57,485 bases of DNA, taken from assembly GCA_002338505.1 (NCBI GenBank), contig DDIK01000173.1, positions 1 through 57,485 of the forward strand, in the 5' to 3' direction. Below, one piece after another: positions 1-7,898 of this stretch. Numbering within the stretch: position 1 is the stretch's first letter; the number at the start of each line of letters is the position of its first letter. The notes under the pieces were generated by a model. That model ran no database searches, was not told where the DNA came from, and saw only the letters and a program-made list of their open reading frames with translations. A program made the translations under genes and the position numbers. The DNA comes from Bacteriovorax sp. UBA1852. Lineage in GTDB: Bacteria > Bdellovibrionota > Bacteriovoracia > Bacteriovoracales > Bacteriovoracaceae.

Positions 1-193
1 TCTATAAAGCCTAGCTAAACAGCCGAATCTTCACGTTTTTAACATTTAAGCCATATTTAAAATAACTCATATAATTTAAAACCCGCTGCCAACTTTAATT
101 GCCTTATCGTATATAATTCAATATTTTTGAGTGTTCTCCGAAAAGAATAATTAGTCTACATAACCAGTCATAGTTTTTAAAAAAGGGTCTTCT

Positions 194-718
194 ATGTTTA
201 AAGTTCTCTGTATTCTTTTACTCCCTTTCTCTATTTTCGCTAATGATCTATTCTTTCAAAAAAATGGCAAAACTATTCAAAGTATCAACGTCAAAGACCT
301 CAAGAGTGGTAATCTAAAAATAAAGAATAAAAAGCTCATCTCTCAAGATAAGACATTATACAATGCATGGAGATCATACTCTCGCACTTATCGCGGTTAT
401 GATTTTTATGAACTATTAGATACTGTTTATGGCAAAGAATGGATGAGTGCTAAGACAATTACATTCGCAGCAACTGACGGTTATAAGCAAATCGCAAATA
501 TAAAGAGAATGCTTAAGTCAGCAAAATCTAAAAAAGGAATGATCTCTTACACAGAGGCTGGTAAAGATGGTTTTTCTCATTTTTCTAGAAAAGAAAAAGT
601 CATTGATCCTGGTCCGATATATTTAGTGTGGAGTAACTTTAGTGATACTGATAAGGCCTCACATGGAGATAATCTCAAATGGCCTTATCAGCTTAAGTCC
701 ATAAACTTAAAGTTCTAA
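194..718 (+). CDS. Secreted sulfite-oxidase-fold (molybdopterin-binding-like) small protein
   Basis: A 174-aa protein with a Sec signal peptide (about residues 1-16, cut after IFAN). The mature part has the order YRGYDFYELLD, a G-x-x-W segment, ITFAATDGY, then DPGPIYLVWSNF and WPYQLKSINL. I associate this order with small stand-alone domains related to the oxidoreductase molybdopterin-binding fold that occur near c-type cytochromes. No conserved cysteine for molybdenum ligation is visible, so it is probably not a molybdoenzyme. The start follows AAAGGGTC, a plausible ribosome binding site. It converges on the next gene with only 9 nt between them. The fold call is moderate and the function is unknown. 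Confidence 0.55.
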   Translation: MFKVLCILLLPFSIFANDLFFQKNGKTIQSINVKDLKSGNLKIKNKKLISQDKTLYNAWRSYSRTYRGYDFYELLDTVYGKEWMSAKTITFAATDGYKQIANIKRMLKSAKSKKGMISYTEAGKDGFSHFSRKEKVIDPGPIYLVWSNFSDTDKASHGDNLKWPYQLKSINLKF

Positions 719-727
719 CTAAGCCAA

Positions 728-1684
728 CTATTGAACCTCAAAGTCCTCAACTGACTGAAACTCTTCTTCAAGGGGCTTAATTTCTTTATTTGTTATTTCT
801 CTAAAATCAGCATACCACTTCGCATTTACAGGAAGCACCTCTTTAAACGAGCCAAAGCTGAAGGCCTTATAAGACTTGGGTACCATTTTGTACCGTACTA
901 TCTTTCTGCGCTTTGTAACATGGTCTCTTTTCCACACAGGAGTTTGAACTAGCGGAAGATCTCTAACATGCTCAAACCCTTCATAAATTTCAGTAGTACA
1001 ATTACTATAGACTGTATGATACATCTCAATTTGATCTTTATTTTTTTGACCTCGATCTAAATAGTACTTAACCAATTTGGAAAGTTCCTGACTGTTATAG
1101 TTTAATTCAACTTGTTGATTTCTATGCTTTTGGTTAAGAACAATATCTCTATATGACTCTAATCCCGAAAACATTCGAACAGATAATCCATAATAATCCT
1201 GGGTACCTTTAAATAGATCATAACCAATTGAATCGACTGCTTTGATCGCTTCAAATGAAAACACAATACTACTTACTTTCTCAGTTTCATTAAAGTTACT
1301 TTCATTTTGGCCTTCTAAATTTATATACTGTCCATCCTTTAAATCTATGCGAATTTGAGTATGTGCTGCAATCCACTCTGGTGGGAAATATTCAACTTGT
1401 AGAACTGCTCTTTTGAATACATTTGAACTTGGAATCGTTGCTTTCCAGTACTTTCCTTTATGGTAGAAATTAGCGACGACTTGAGAACCATTTTCTTTGA
1501 CTTCAATTATATTTAAATTTCTTTGTTCACTATTATTTAAACACTTCCCCGCGTATTCACCCTTTGGCATAGTTGCTCCGGTTTCGAAGGGATCATTTTT
1601 AAAAGTTAAACATTCACTAGTGGCAGCATTTGAATTAATACTAGCTAATACACATAAAGTAATAATAGAATTATAAAATTTCAT
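728..1684 (-). CDS. Secreted DUF4105/Lnb-like protein
   Basis: A 318-aa protein with a signal peptide (residues 1-20, ending SNAA). The segment from about 140 to 240 has the DUF4105 pattern: FSFEAIK, then SYRDIVLN...VELNYNSQELSKLVKYYLD, then YHTVYSNCTTEIYEG. In Lnb-type lipoprotein N-acyltransferases the NC motif carries a catalytic cysteine paired with a histidine. Here the NCTT cysteine is present, but the expected GHA-type histidine is replaced by F-E-A, so activity is uncertain. The Shine-Dalgarno AAGGA lies inside a long inverted repeat just upstream (see regulatory entry at 1692). The family call is a resemblance only. Confidence 0.5.
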   Translation of the reverse strand: MKFYNSIITLCVLASINSNAATSECLTFKNDPFETGATMPKGEYAGKCLNNSEQRNLNIIEVKENGSQVVANFYHKGKYWKATIPSSNVFKRAVLQVEYFPPEWIAAHTQIRIDLKDGQYINLEGQNESNFNETEKVSSIVFSFEAIKAVDSIGYDLFKGTQDYYGLSVRMFSGLESYRDIVLNQKHRNQQVELNYNSQELSKLVKYYLDRGQKNKDQIEMYHTVYSNCTTEIYEGFEHVRDLPLVQTPVWKRDHVTKRRKIVRYKMVPKSYKAFSFGSFKEVLPVNAKWYADFREITNKEIKPLEEEFQSVEDFEVQ

Positions 1685-1691
1685 GTCAAAT

Positions 1692-1735
1692 CCTTGTTTT
1701 TTTATTTAATAACTATACCAATAAAAAAAACAAGG
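1692..1735 (-). promoter_or_regulatory. 5'-UTR inverted repeat covering the ribosome binding site
   Basis: CCTTGTTTTTTTAT at 1692-1705 is complementary to ATAAAAAAAACAAGG at 1721-1735, with one bulged base. On the minus-strand mRNA the 3' arm contains the AAGGA that serves the gene ending at 728, so folding would hide the ribosome binding site. The stem is A-U rich apart from its CCTTG base. It could instead be a weak terminator for the upstream gene. Confidence 0.45.
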
Positions 1736-1793
1736 GTTGTGGTTTTCGATAATTAATACACTGTGATTATATATTATACAGTCAAATTAAAGA

Positions 1794-2258
1794 CTAATCA
1801 TCACTTGGAGCAAAGACCATGTTCTTACAAGTGTGTGTTTTTCCGAAATAGCCATTTTTTACTTTAATATCAAAAGATGAAACTGATGCTTCAGGGTATG
1901 TTGTTGGATTGACATAAGTCTTTAAGATCTTAAATTCCGCGGTAACATTGGCCCACTCAGGTAAACCACCGAACCCGATACGAAGTCCACGATCTCTACC
2001 TACAACGAGATTATTACCTGTTTCAACAAGTTTTCCACCCTTTCCAAGAAAGGCAATCTCTTCTCCGTCTACAAGAAGTGTGAGGTCGCAACTATTTGCC
2101 TCTGAGCCATCTTCAAACTCAACATTTGCGCAATTCACATTATATGCGCGACATCCAGTATCATTAATAAATGTTCCAAAAATTTCAATCGAATCTAGAC
2201 TTGCGTGAGAGTATGCTGCAAATAGAAGTGAGAGAACTATAAGAGTTTTCTTTTTCAT
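1794..2258 (-). CDS. Secreted hypothetical protein
   Basis: A 154-aa protein with a signal peptide (residues 1-19, ...LLFAAYSHAS) and a strong Shine-Dalgarno AAAGGAGAAG before the ATG. The mature protein is predicted to be rich in beta strand and has four cysteines (GCRAYNVNC, NSCDLTL, HTCKNM) that could form two disulfides. I recognise no family. It lies alone between same-strand genes with gaps of about 70-110 nt. Confidence 0.6.
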   Translation of the reverse strand: MKKKTLIVLSLLFAAYSHASLDSIEIFGTFINDTGCRAYNVNCANVEFEDGSEANSCDLTLLVDGEEIAFLGKGGKLVETGNNLVVGRDRGLRIGFGGLPEWANVTAEFKILKTYVNPTTYPEASVSSFDIKVKNGYFGKTHTCKNMVFAPSDD

Positions 2259-2329
2259 GTCTTCTCCTTTTCGTTAAAACTCATACCATGATAGAGTTTA
2301 AAGTAGTGAGAGATTGTAAAAAGTACATT

Positions 2330-3238
2330 TTACAGAATGGAGTTTAAAATTGAATAGAATATCTTTTTATTTGTCTCCGATTCATAATGGAATGCATGAT
2401 CACTATTTGGAATATTAAAGACTTTTAAGTTGGAAAATGTTTTACGGTAAAACTTCTCATTATACTTCTGATCAATTACAGAGTCTTTACCCGCGAAAAT
2501 TGTGATAACATCCTCACTACTTCTATTGTCTTTTTCAACGAGACCTTTATTCCAATTAACAAGCTTTGGAAACCAACTTTTCGGAGTTGATTTTATTAAC
2601 GTTGGATCTATTTGAAGAAGCTCTTTATATTCTCTATCATGAAGGGATAATCTTCTGGTAGGTAATCTCTTTATTAAAAAACCAAAATACTTCATTCCAA
2701 ATTTAGACAAACTCCATAAATGACTTCTCACAAGAGGTGCAGCGAGAATTATTTTCTCAAATGGATGAGGCTCGTGAGCGAGAAGTAAATCAAGCATTCC
2801 AACAGCACCTGTCGAATGACCGTAAAAATAATTTTCATCATAACCTTGAGGAAGTCTTTGAAATACATGTTTGTAGATGTCTTTGTATGTAATAAAATCA
2901 TCAACATCCGCTCTATCTCCAGAAGAAAGACCATGCCCAGGTAGCTCTATGCAGAGTATATCGAATCCAGAATTTAAAAAGAATCTCTGCAGAGGCTTAA
3001 CATAACCACAATTATCAATATATCCATGTGCCATAACCATAAGTCGAGAACTCCCCTTGGTCCATCTATGGGTCATAATAGAATATTCATGGCCCAGAGA
3101 GTTAGTCACATTCATGGATACTTGTTGGTAATTATCAACATTGCTTATATGGTAAAATTTAGAAATATTTATATTTGTTCCAGCAAAAGAAAATTGTAGA
3201 AATAAAATAAAGGCAAGCCATTCTAGCTTCTTATACAT
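2330..3238 (-). CDS. Secreted alpha/beta hydrolase (monoacylglycerol-lipase-like)
   Basis: A 302-aa protein with a signal peptide (residues 1-19, ending SFAG) and a Hydrolase_4-type alpha/beta-hydrolase fold. MVMAHGYIDNCGYV holds the oxyanion region, LCIELPGHGLSSG follows, and YGHSTGAVG carries the nucleophile serine in a G-x-S-x-G elbow. The catalytic aspartate is probably in AGKDSVID and the histidine in NSDHAFHYES. The likely substrate is a lipid ester or other small ester outside the cytoplasm. Its promoter shows a candidate operator (see 3272-3300). Confidence 0.8.
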   Translation of the reverse strand: MYKKLEWLAFILFLQFSFAGTNINISKFYHISNVDNYQQVSMNVTNSLGHEYSIMTHRWTKGSSRLMVMAHGYIDNCGYVKPLQRFFLNSGFDILCIELPGHGLSSGDRADVDDFITYKDIYKHVFQRLPQGYDENYFYGHSTGAVGMLDLLLAHEPHPFEKIILAAPLVRSHLWSLSKFGMKYFGFLIKRLPTRRLSLHDREYKELLQIDPTLIKSTPKSWFPKLVNWNKGLVEKDNRSSEDVITIFAGKDSVIDQKYNEKFYRKTFSNLKVFNIPNSDHAFHYESETNKKIFYSILNSIL

Positions 3239-3271
3239 AAATCATCCTTGATTTAAATAGTTAGTAATTGA

Positions 3272-3300
3272 ATTATATCTCATTTATTAAATGAGATCAA
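3272..3300 (-). promoter_or_regulatory. Sigma-70-type promoter with a dyad filling the spacer
   Basis: On the minus strand TTGATC (3295-3300) and TATAAT (3272-3277) are separated by exactly 17 nt, which fits a strong promoter for the hydrolase gene starting at 3238. The spacer is occupied by a perfect 9-bp inverted repeat, ATCTCATTT - ATT - AAATGAGAT (3277-3297), overlapping the edges of both boxes. A repressor bound there would block RNA polymerase. Confidence 0.6.
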
Positions 3301-3321
3301 AAGCACGGCCAGCCGCTAGAG

Positions 3322-4368
3322 TCAGGTAGCTACCCACGCTCCCTCTTTATGACTTAAAGTTGCTAATTCCATGATCTTCATTGTCTTCAATGCATCTTGA
3401 GGATACACTGGAGCTTCATTAGGATCGTTGCTCTTAATTGCCAGAGCTAATTGTGTATAGAAGTGACGATACTCACCAGAGACTGACAAAAGTACTCTCT
3501 CCTTAATTTCCGTATCACTATTGTAAAACAACTTCCCAGAGTTTTTGTCATCTTCTACCCCAAAACTTTCAAGTACTGGACTTACTCCTCCTGACAGACG
3601 TTCTTCCTGGGGATCCATCCCCTCTTTATAATAATTTGCTTTATCCCCTAAAACTTTAAATCTCATCTTACAAAGAGAATAAGATGATCCGTGAAGTATA
3701 GCTCTTAACTTATCGTATTTGAGAATAATGTGGAAGTAATCGTTAACGCCTTGGTTATTCTTTTGGTCTTCAAGGTCCGCGAAGACAGCCTGAGGCCATC
3801 CAAAAAGTTCAATACATTGATCAATAAGATGTACTCCTAAATCAAAGAAAATACCAGATCCATTCCCTGGAACTTCTTTCCAGCGATTAGATCTAATAGT
3901 GGGTCTCCAACGATCAAAATGAGATTCAAACTGCTTAATCTCACCCAGAGCTTCATCTTTTATCAGTTTTTTAATTGTCAAAAAATCACAATCCCATCTT
4001 CTATTATGAAAAACTGTTAAAATTAATTTCTGTTTATTAGCCAATTCAATTAATTCTCTCCCTTCTTTAGAAGACGTTACAAATGGCTTCTCTACTACAA
4101 CATGCTTTCCAGCATTTAATGACATTTTAGCTTGTTCATAATGAGTGTGATTAGGACTACAAATAACAACAAGATCGATACTATCGTCATTTAATATTTC
4201 ATTTATATTATCAACAATTTGCGTAGTCGGTAATTTTTCAAGAACATCAGCCTTTCGAGAAGTAAAAACTTTACTAATATGATAATCAGAATTTACAGTA
4301 ATCAACGAAGCATGAAACGTTTTCCCTGATAAACCAAACCCTATTAATCCAACATTTATTTTCTTAAT
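3322..4368 (-). CDS. Gfo/Idh/MocA family oxidoreductase, probable AUU start
   Basis: An NAD(P)-dependent sugar or inositol-type dehydrogenase. The first standard start codon (TTG at 4305) would remove the Rossmann glycine motif. Reading 21 codons further upstream gives MKKINVGLIGFGLSGKTFHAS, with the G-x-G-x-x-G nucleotide-binding loop exactly where the family has it. No ATG, GTG or TTG lies between the upstream in-frame stop and that point, so I place the start at ATT, 4366-4368 (348 aa). Other family marks are VICSPNHTHYEQA and VVVEKPFV (the EKP lysine) near residue 95, and GVHLIDQ near 175 with the active-site histidine. It stands alone; the substrate is unknown. Confidence 0.75.
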   Translation of the reverse strand: MKKINVGLIGFGLSGKTFHASLITVNSDYHISKVFTSRKADVLEKLPTTQIVDNINEILNDDSIDLVVICSPNHTHYEQAKMSLNAGKHVVVEKPFVTSSKEGRELIELANKQKLILTVFHNRRWDCDFLTIKKLIKDEALGEIKQFESHFDRWRPTIRSNRWKEVPGNGSGIFFDLGVHLIDQCIELFGWPQAVFADLEDQKNNQGVNDYFHIILKYDKLRAILHGSSYSLCKMRFKVLGDKANYYKEGMDPQEERLSGGVSPVLESFGVEDDKNSGKLFYNSDTEIKERVLLSVSGEYRHFYTQLALAIKSNDPNEAPVYPQDALKTMKIMELATLSHKEGAWVAT

Positions 4369-4439
4369 ATCACACCCACTTAAAATTTTTCTCTTCTTAT
4401 GAGATTTGAATTTGATATTATCATAACAAACAGAAAAGC

Positions 4440-4860
4440 GAGATTGTTATTAAGTATACAACTTTTGCAGACAATCCAGAAGTTCTCGTTCAATTTCGTA
4501 CTCAATACTCCTTCAGTATCCAAAGAATACCTACCTTATTCTGAACTTCTTATTGTTAGTGTTATTATTCGGCAACTTGGAAATTGGCTGATTAAAGAAG
4601 GAGACTTGATTGGTCTTGAGGGAAATACTGGCTGGACAGGGAAAGAAAATCGTCATCTCCATATGAGTGTTCACTATGATTGGAAAAAACAGAGCGTTGA
4701 ATATTGGTCAAAGCTTGGTTGGCTTCCGCGATCGATTCCCTTTGAGTTTAAAGTTGAGACTGTTCGCTCTAGTGTGGTCTCCATACAATCAACTAAAACA
4801 ATTAAATGTATTAGAAGAAAATTTAATCGCTTTCTAGATGCCGCTCTTAGAGGTATTTAG
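4440..4860 (+). pseudogene. Remnant of an M23 (LytM) peptidase
   Basis: The 3' part encodes IKEGDLIGLEGNTGW followed by RHLHMSVHYD and SIPFEFKVE. This is the C-terminal pattern of M23 endopeptidases (G-x-x-G-x-x-G-N-T-G, then HLH). The usual STGPHLH is degraded to TGKENRHLH, and the N-terminal zinc-binding HxxxD part is absent. Just upstream another frame reads EIVIKYTTFADNPEVLVQF before a stop, which suggests frameshifts. An open frame from 4399 to 4860 spans the region but has no credible N-terminus and starts inside the divergent oxidoreductase gene. I treat it as a decayed cell-wall peptidase gene. Confidence 0.5.
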
Positions 4861-4902
4861 AGGTATTTAAAGACTATGAAGTCTCATGAAAAATGTCCAA
4901 AA

Positions 4903-4937
4903 ACAAAAAAGCCTCGAACGGGTTGTGAACGAGGCTT
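4903..4937 (-). terminator. Intrinsic terminator after tRNA-His
   Basis: An 8-bp perfect stem, AAGCCTCG (4909-4916) with CGAGGCTT (4930-4937). On the minus strand it is followed by a T-run complementary to the A-run at 4905-4910. It lies 35 nt beyond the tRNA-His 3' end on the same strand. Confidence 0.8.
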
Positions 4938-4972
4938 AGATATTTATTTCTCCGAAGAGATCAAAATTTAAA

Positions 4973-5049
4973 TGGGGTGACCGATGGGGCTCGAACCCAC
5001 GACAACCAGAATCACAATCTGGCGCTCTACCAACTGAACTACGGTCACC
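4973..5049 (-). tRNA. tRNA-His (GTG)
   Basis: A 77-nt cloverleaf on the minus strand. The acceptor stem GTGACCG pairs with CGGTCAC, preceded by the extra G(-1) that is diagnostic of tRNA-His and faces discriminator C. The anticodon stem CCAGA/TCTGG has loop TTGTGAT (anticodon GTG). The T arm reads GTGGG-TTCGAGC-CCCAT, a partly mismatched stem, and CCA is encoded. Confidence 0.95.
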
Positions 5050-5056
5050 ATAAGAA

Positions 5057-5101
5057 GTGAGATATTTATAAACTCAGATTGTCTATAAGTCAATATCTCA
5101 C
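5057..5101 (-). promoter_or_regulatory. tRNA-His promoter embedded in a 10-bp inverted repeat
   Basis: On the minus strand TTGACT (5088-5093) and TATAAA (5065-5070) are 17 nt apart, a near-consensus promoter about 15 nt upstream of the tRNA. The whole promoter is bracketed by perfect 10-bp arms, GTGAGATATT (5057-5066) and AATATCTCAC (5092-5101), which overlap the outer bases of both boxes. The dyad could be an operator. Confidence 0.6.
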
Positions 5102-5108
5102 GAAAAAT

Positions 5109-5540
5109 CTACTTACCTAAAGTCTTAATATAAACTAGACCTTGGCAATCAATAATATCTTTAGATTTATTCTTCCAATTGTGATCAATCAACTTGTATG
5201 ACTGTGGGTAGTGATTACCCTGGCCATCGTCCATTAAGATCTGAAGAACTCTTGCTCCATAGTTAGTTCCATAATGACCAGTTAAATGATCCTTATCCGC
5301 AAGAACGTTATAACGACTATTGTCATACTTAAGAAGGTGAACGAGATCAAAGCTCTCTCCAGAAGTCAGTTCAACTTCAACAATCTCATTTAATGGATTT
5401 TTGATATTAAAGCGGTACTTTTTTCCAATAAAATTAACAAAACAGTCTGAACCATCTTGATCAAGGCCTCTATACCAACCTTTATCGAAATGCGCCTGAA
5501 CACTTAAACTTAGCATCATAGCTAAAACTATATACTTCAT
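5109..5540 (-). CDS. Secreted hypothetical protein
   Basis: A 143-aa protein with a signal peptide (residues 1-16, ...LSVQAH) and a strong Shine-Dalgarno TTGGAGGAATT. The mature part has two cysteines (SDCFVNF and IDCQGLV) that may form one disulfide, and it looks beta-rich. I recognise no family. The tRNA-His promoter lies directly downstream on the same strand. Confidence 0.6.
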   Translation of the reverse strand: MKYIVLAMMLSLSVQAHFDKGWYRGLDQDGSDCFVNFIGKKYRFNIKNPLNEIVEVELTSGESFDLVHLLKYDNSRYNVLADKDHLTGHYGTNYGARVLQILMDDGQGNHYPQSYKLIDHNWKNKSKDIIDCQGLVYIKTLGK

Positions 5541-5605
5541 AATTCCTCCAATTTTGAGAAATCATACGATTAAAAGTTTGGCTAATCAAACATTTTTTAA
5601 TGAAA

Positions 5606-7846
5606 TTATGCAGCTTTCTTTGTCGAGTCAGATGAATTTTGACTTTCTTTATATGAAATATAATCTGATAAAACTCTCTGTAGTGAAGGAAACTTTACAG
5701 GTTTAGCCAAACTAGCATTCATGCCTACTTCCCTACACTCTTGATCAAGTCCATCAGACCAATTAGCAGAGTTTCCTATAATATAGACACTTGAGATTTT
5801 TGGGTCTCGATGAGATCTAATTTTCTTAGTCGTTTCTTCGCCGTCCATTACGGGCATTAATTTATCAATAATAACAACTTCAATATTTCCAGACTCAAGT
5901 TGGAGTAAGGCCTCCTCTCCATTAGCAACTTGAAGAGGCTGAATTCCGATCTTCTGTAGATACTTTCTGAGCATTAGCAAGTTGAGATTATTATCATCTA
6001 CAATTAAAACCTTTAAATCTTTTGGAATGTCATATCTCTTAGGCTTAAGTGATTTTACATTTTTCTTATCAGACTCTTTACAATAGATTTGATAAGAAAA
6101 AATACTCCCCTGTGGCTCGTTTCTTCTCACACTAATACTACCATCATAGAGTGCTACAAGCTCTTTAGTTATACCAAGTCCAAGTCCAGTACCACCAAAC
6201 TCTTTAGAAATGCTTTCATCTTCTTGCTCAAAAGGATTAAAAACTGACTCCATTTTATCTTCAGGAATCCCCTTACCTGTATCAATAACTTCAATACTAA
6301 TTTCATAAGAATTGTGTATCTTTTGATAGTCACAAGAAACAGTAATCTTTCCCTTCTTGGTAAATTTAATTGCATTACTAATAAGATTATTAATTATTTG
6401 CTTAAATCTTAAAGAGTCTATTTCTAAACATATATCCTCATCTTTTAAGAGATTAAGTTCAAATTCAATGCCTTTAGATCGACATGATATTTCATGAACA
6501 GTTAGACTTTCTCTTAAGAGACCAAAGAGTTGATAAGCTTCATTATTTAATTTAATTTGCTTAACTTCTAACTTACTAAAATCAAGAATATCATCAACAA
6601 GCCCAAGAAGGAGCTTACTAGAGTTATCAATGATCTTTACGTATGACTGTGTTTCAGGATCTTTAACAAGTTCATTTAAGAAAAATGATGAGCCCATAAT
6701 GGCATTTAGAGGTGTTCTTAACTCATGAGTGAGTTTTGAAAATAGAAGATTTCTCTCGTCTTGTTGAGCTTTAATATGTTTTGTTTTTTCCTCGACCTCT
6801 TTAGTGAGTTTTCTATTGAAATAGAAAATAACAAAAACAACAATAAGAGTAAAAATAGAGAATACAGTGAGAATTTTTCCAATTTTCACACCTATAAATT
6901 CACTCTTCTTATTTCTATATTCTTGAAAGATTAAATACTTTAAATCCTCAAGAGACTTTGGATCTCGTTCACCATAGATATTGGCAATTCTTTGAAGTCG
7001 TGTCGGATTTGATGTACCAATTGGTACGATATGGGATTCTACAAATTTCTTTGTCTCATTTGCTTCATATCTTAAAAGCTCAATGTCAGCTCTTGGATTA
7101 TAGCGAGATTTAATAATATTAATCATTTCCTCTATATTATTAAGAGCGTAATACCAGCCTTTTATTGTTGCTCTTCTCATAGCTGCAACACGATCTGGAA
7201 ACTTATCTGCTTCAACTTTATTGGTAAAGAGCATGTCTCCGTAGAGATCTACTCCATAGTTCATAGGATTAATAATTCTTGTTTCAAGCCCTTTCTTCTT
7301 ATAATAGAACGGCTGATTTGTTTGATAAACGCTTACAGCATCTACTTTCTTATTTATAAGATCATCATTTTTAAAAGAATGAGGAACGTGCTTGAAGTCA
7401 TTCTCAGAAAGGTTCGCGTTTCGAAACATAATTTTAAAGACAGCATCATCAACACCTTTTTGATACATCACCTTCTTGCCCTTTAAACCTGAAGGACTAA
7501 GGATCTCATCTTCGGCCCTCGTAATAAGAACGAGTGGAGAATGTTGGAAGATTGGTGCAACAATAAAGAACTGATCACCTTCAAGATGATATCTCACGAT
7601 ACTAGAATCAATGATTCCGTAGTGCCCTTCTTCGTTTCTAACCTTATCAGGAGCAGTCCAAGAGACATCTCTTTCTATGATATCAACATCAAGGCCCTCT
7701 TCTTTATAGAAGCCTTTTTCAACAGCAGCGTAGTAGCCAGCAAATTGAAATTGATGTTTCCATTTTAAATAGAGTTTAACCTCATCAAGAGATTGAGCAT
7801 TTGCTAGAAGTGAAAATAAAAATGCCGATAAAATAACTCGTATCAT
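5606..7846 (-). CDS. Hybrid histidine kinase with NMT1-type periplasmic sensor and receiver
   Basis: A 746-aa membrane sensor. Residues 1-17 are a signal peptide. About 22-240 is an NMT1/THI5-like periplasmic binding domain (LYLKWKHQFQFAGYYAAVEK then GFYKEEGLDVDI), the fold that binds thiamine-precursor, nitrate or sulfonate-type ligands. One membrane helix lies near 325-345. HisKA follows with FSKLTHELRTPLNA (phospho-histidine near 374), then a HATPase with NNLISNAIKF, DTGKGI and GTGLGLGI, then a receiver (LIVDDNN, phospho-aspartate in VVIIDKLMP near 660, lysine in LAKPV). No separate response regulator is adjacent. The start sits just after a sigma-28-like box. Confidence 0.88.
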   Translation of the reverse strand: MIRVILSAFLFSLLANAQSLDEVKLYLKWKHQFQFAGYYAAVEKGFYKEEGLDVDIIERDVSWTAPDKVRNEEGHYGIIDSSIVRYHLEGDQFFIVAPIFQHSPLVLITRAEDEILSPSGLKGKKVMYQKGVDDAVFKIMFRNANLSENDFKHVPHSFKNDDLINKKVDAVSVYQTNQPFYYKKKGLETRIINPMNYGVDLYGDMLFTNKVEADKFPDRVAAMRRATIKGWYYALNNIEEMINIIKSRYNPRADIELLRYEANETKKFVESHIVPIGTSNPTRLQRIANIYGERDPKSLEDLKYLIFQEYRNKKSEFIGVKIGKILTVFSIFTLIVVFVIFYFNRKLTKEVEEKTKHIKAQQDERNLLFSKLTHELRTPLNAIMGSSFFLNELVKDPETQSYVKIIDNSSKLLLGLVDDILDFSKLEVKQIKLNNEAYQLFGLLRESLTVHEISCRSKGIEFELNLLKDEDICLEIDSLRFKQIINNLISNAIKFTKKGKITVSCDYQKIHNSYEISIEVIDTGKGIPEDKMESVFNPFEQEDESISKEFGGTGLGLGITKELVALYDGSISVRRNEPQGSIFSYQIYCKESDKKNVKSLKPKRYDIPKDLKVLIVDDNNLNLLMLRKYLQKIGIQPLQVANGEEALLQLESGNIEVVIIDKLMPVMDGEETTKKIRSHRDPKISSVYIIGNSANWSDGLDQECREVGMNASLAKPVKFPSLQRVLSDYISYKESQNSSDSTKKAA

Positions 7847-7876
7847 ACGTTATTTATCGGCAATTCTTATGTATTT
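7823..7876 (-). promoter_or_regulatory. Sigma-28-like -10 box and inverted repeat around the kinase start
   Basis: On the minus strand a perfect GCCGATAA (7854-7861) lies 7 nt before the ATG, with no Shine-Dalgarno between. The matching TAAA -35 is poorly placed: TTAT at 15 nt, or TAAA at 12 nt. The box is one arm of an inverted repeat, TGCCGATAAAATAAC (7823-7837) against GTTATTTATCGGCA (7849-7862), with the start codon in the loop. A transcript starting further upstream could hide the start codon. Confidence 0.5.
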
Positions 7877-7898
7877 ATAAAGTAAATATACTTGATTA

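Noticed and set aside
3277..3297. The ATCTCATTT dyad as an intrinsic terminator of the oxidoreductase gene
   Set aside because: It has no T-run and sits exactly between well-spaced -35 and -10 boxes, which fits an operator better.
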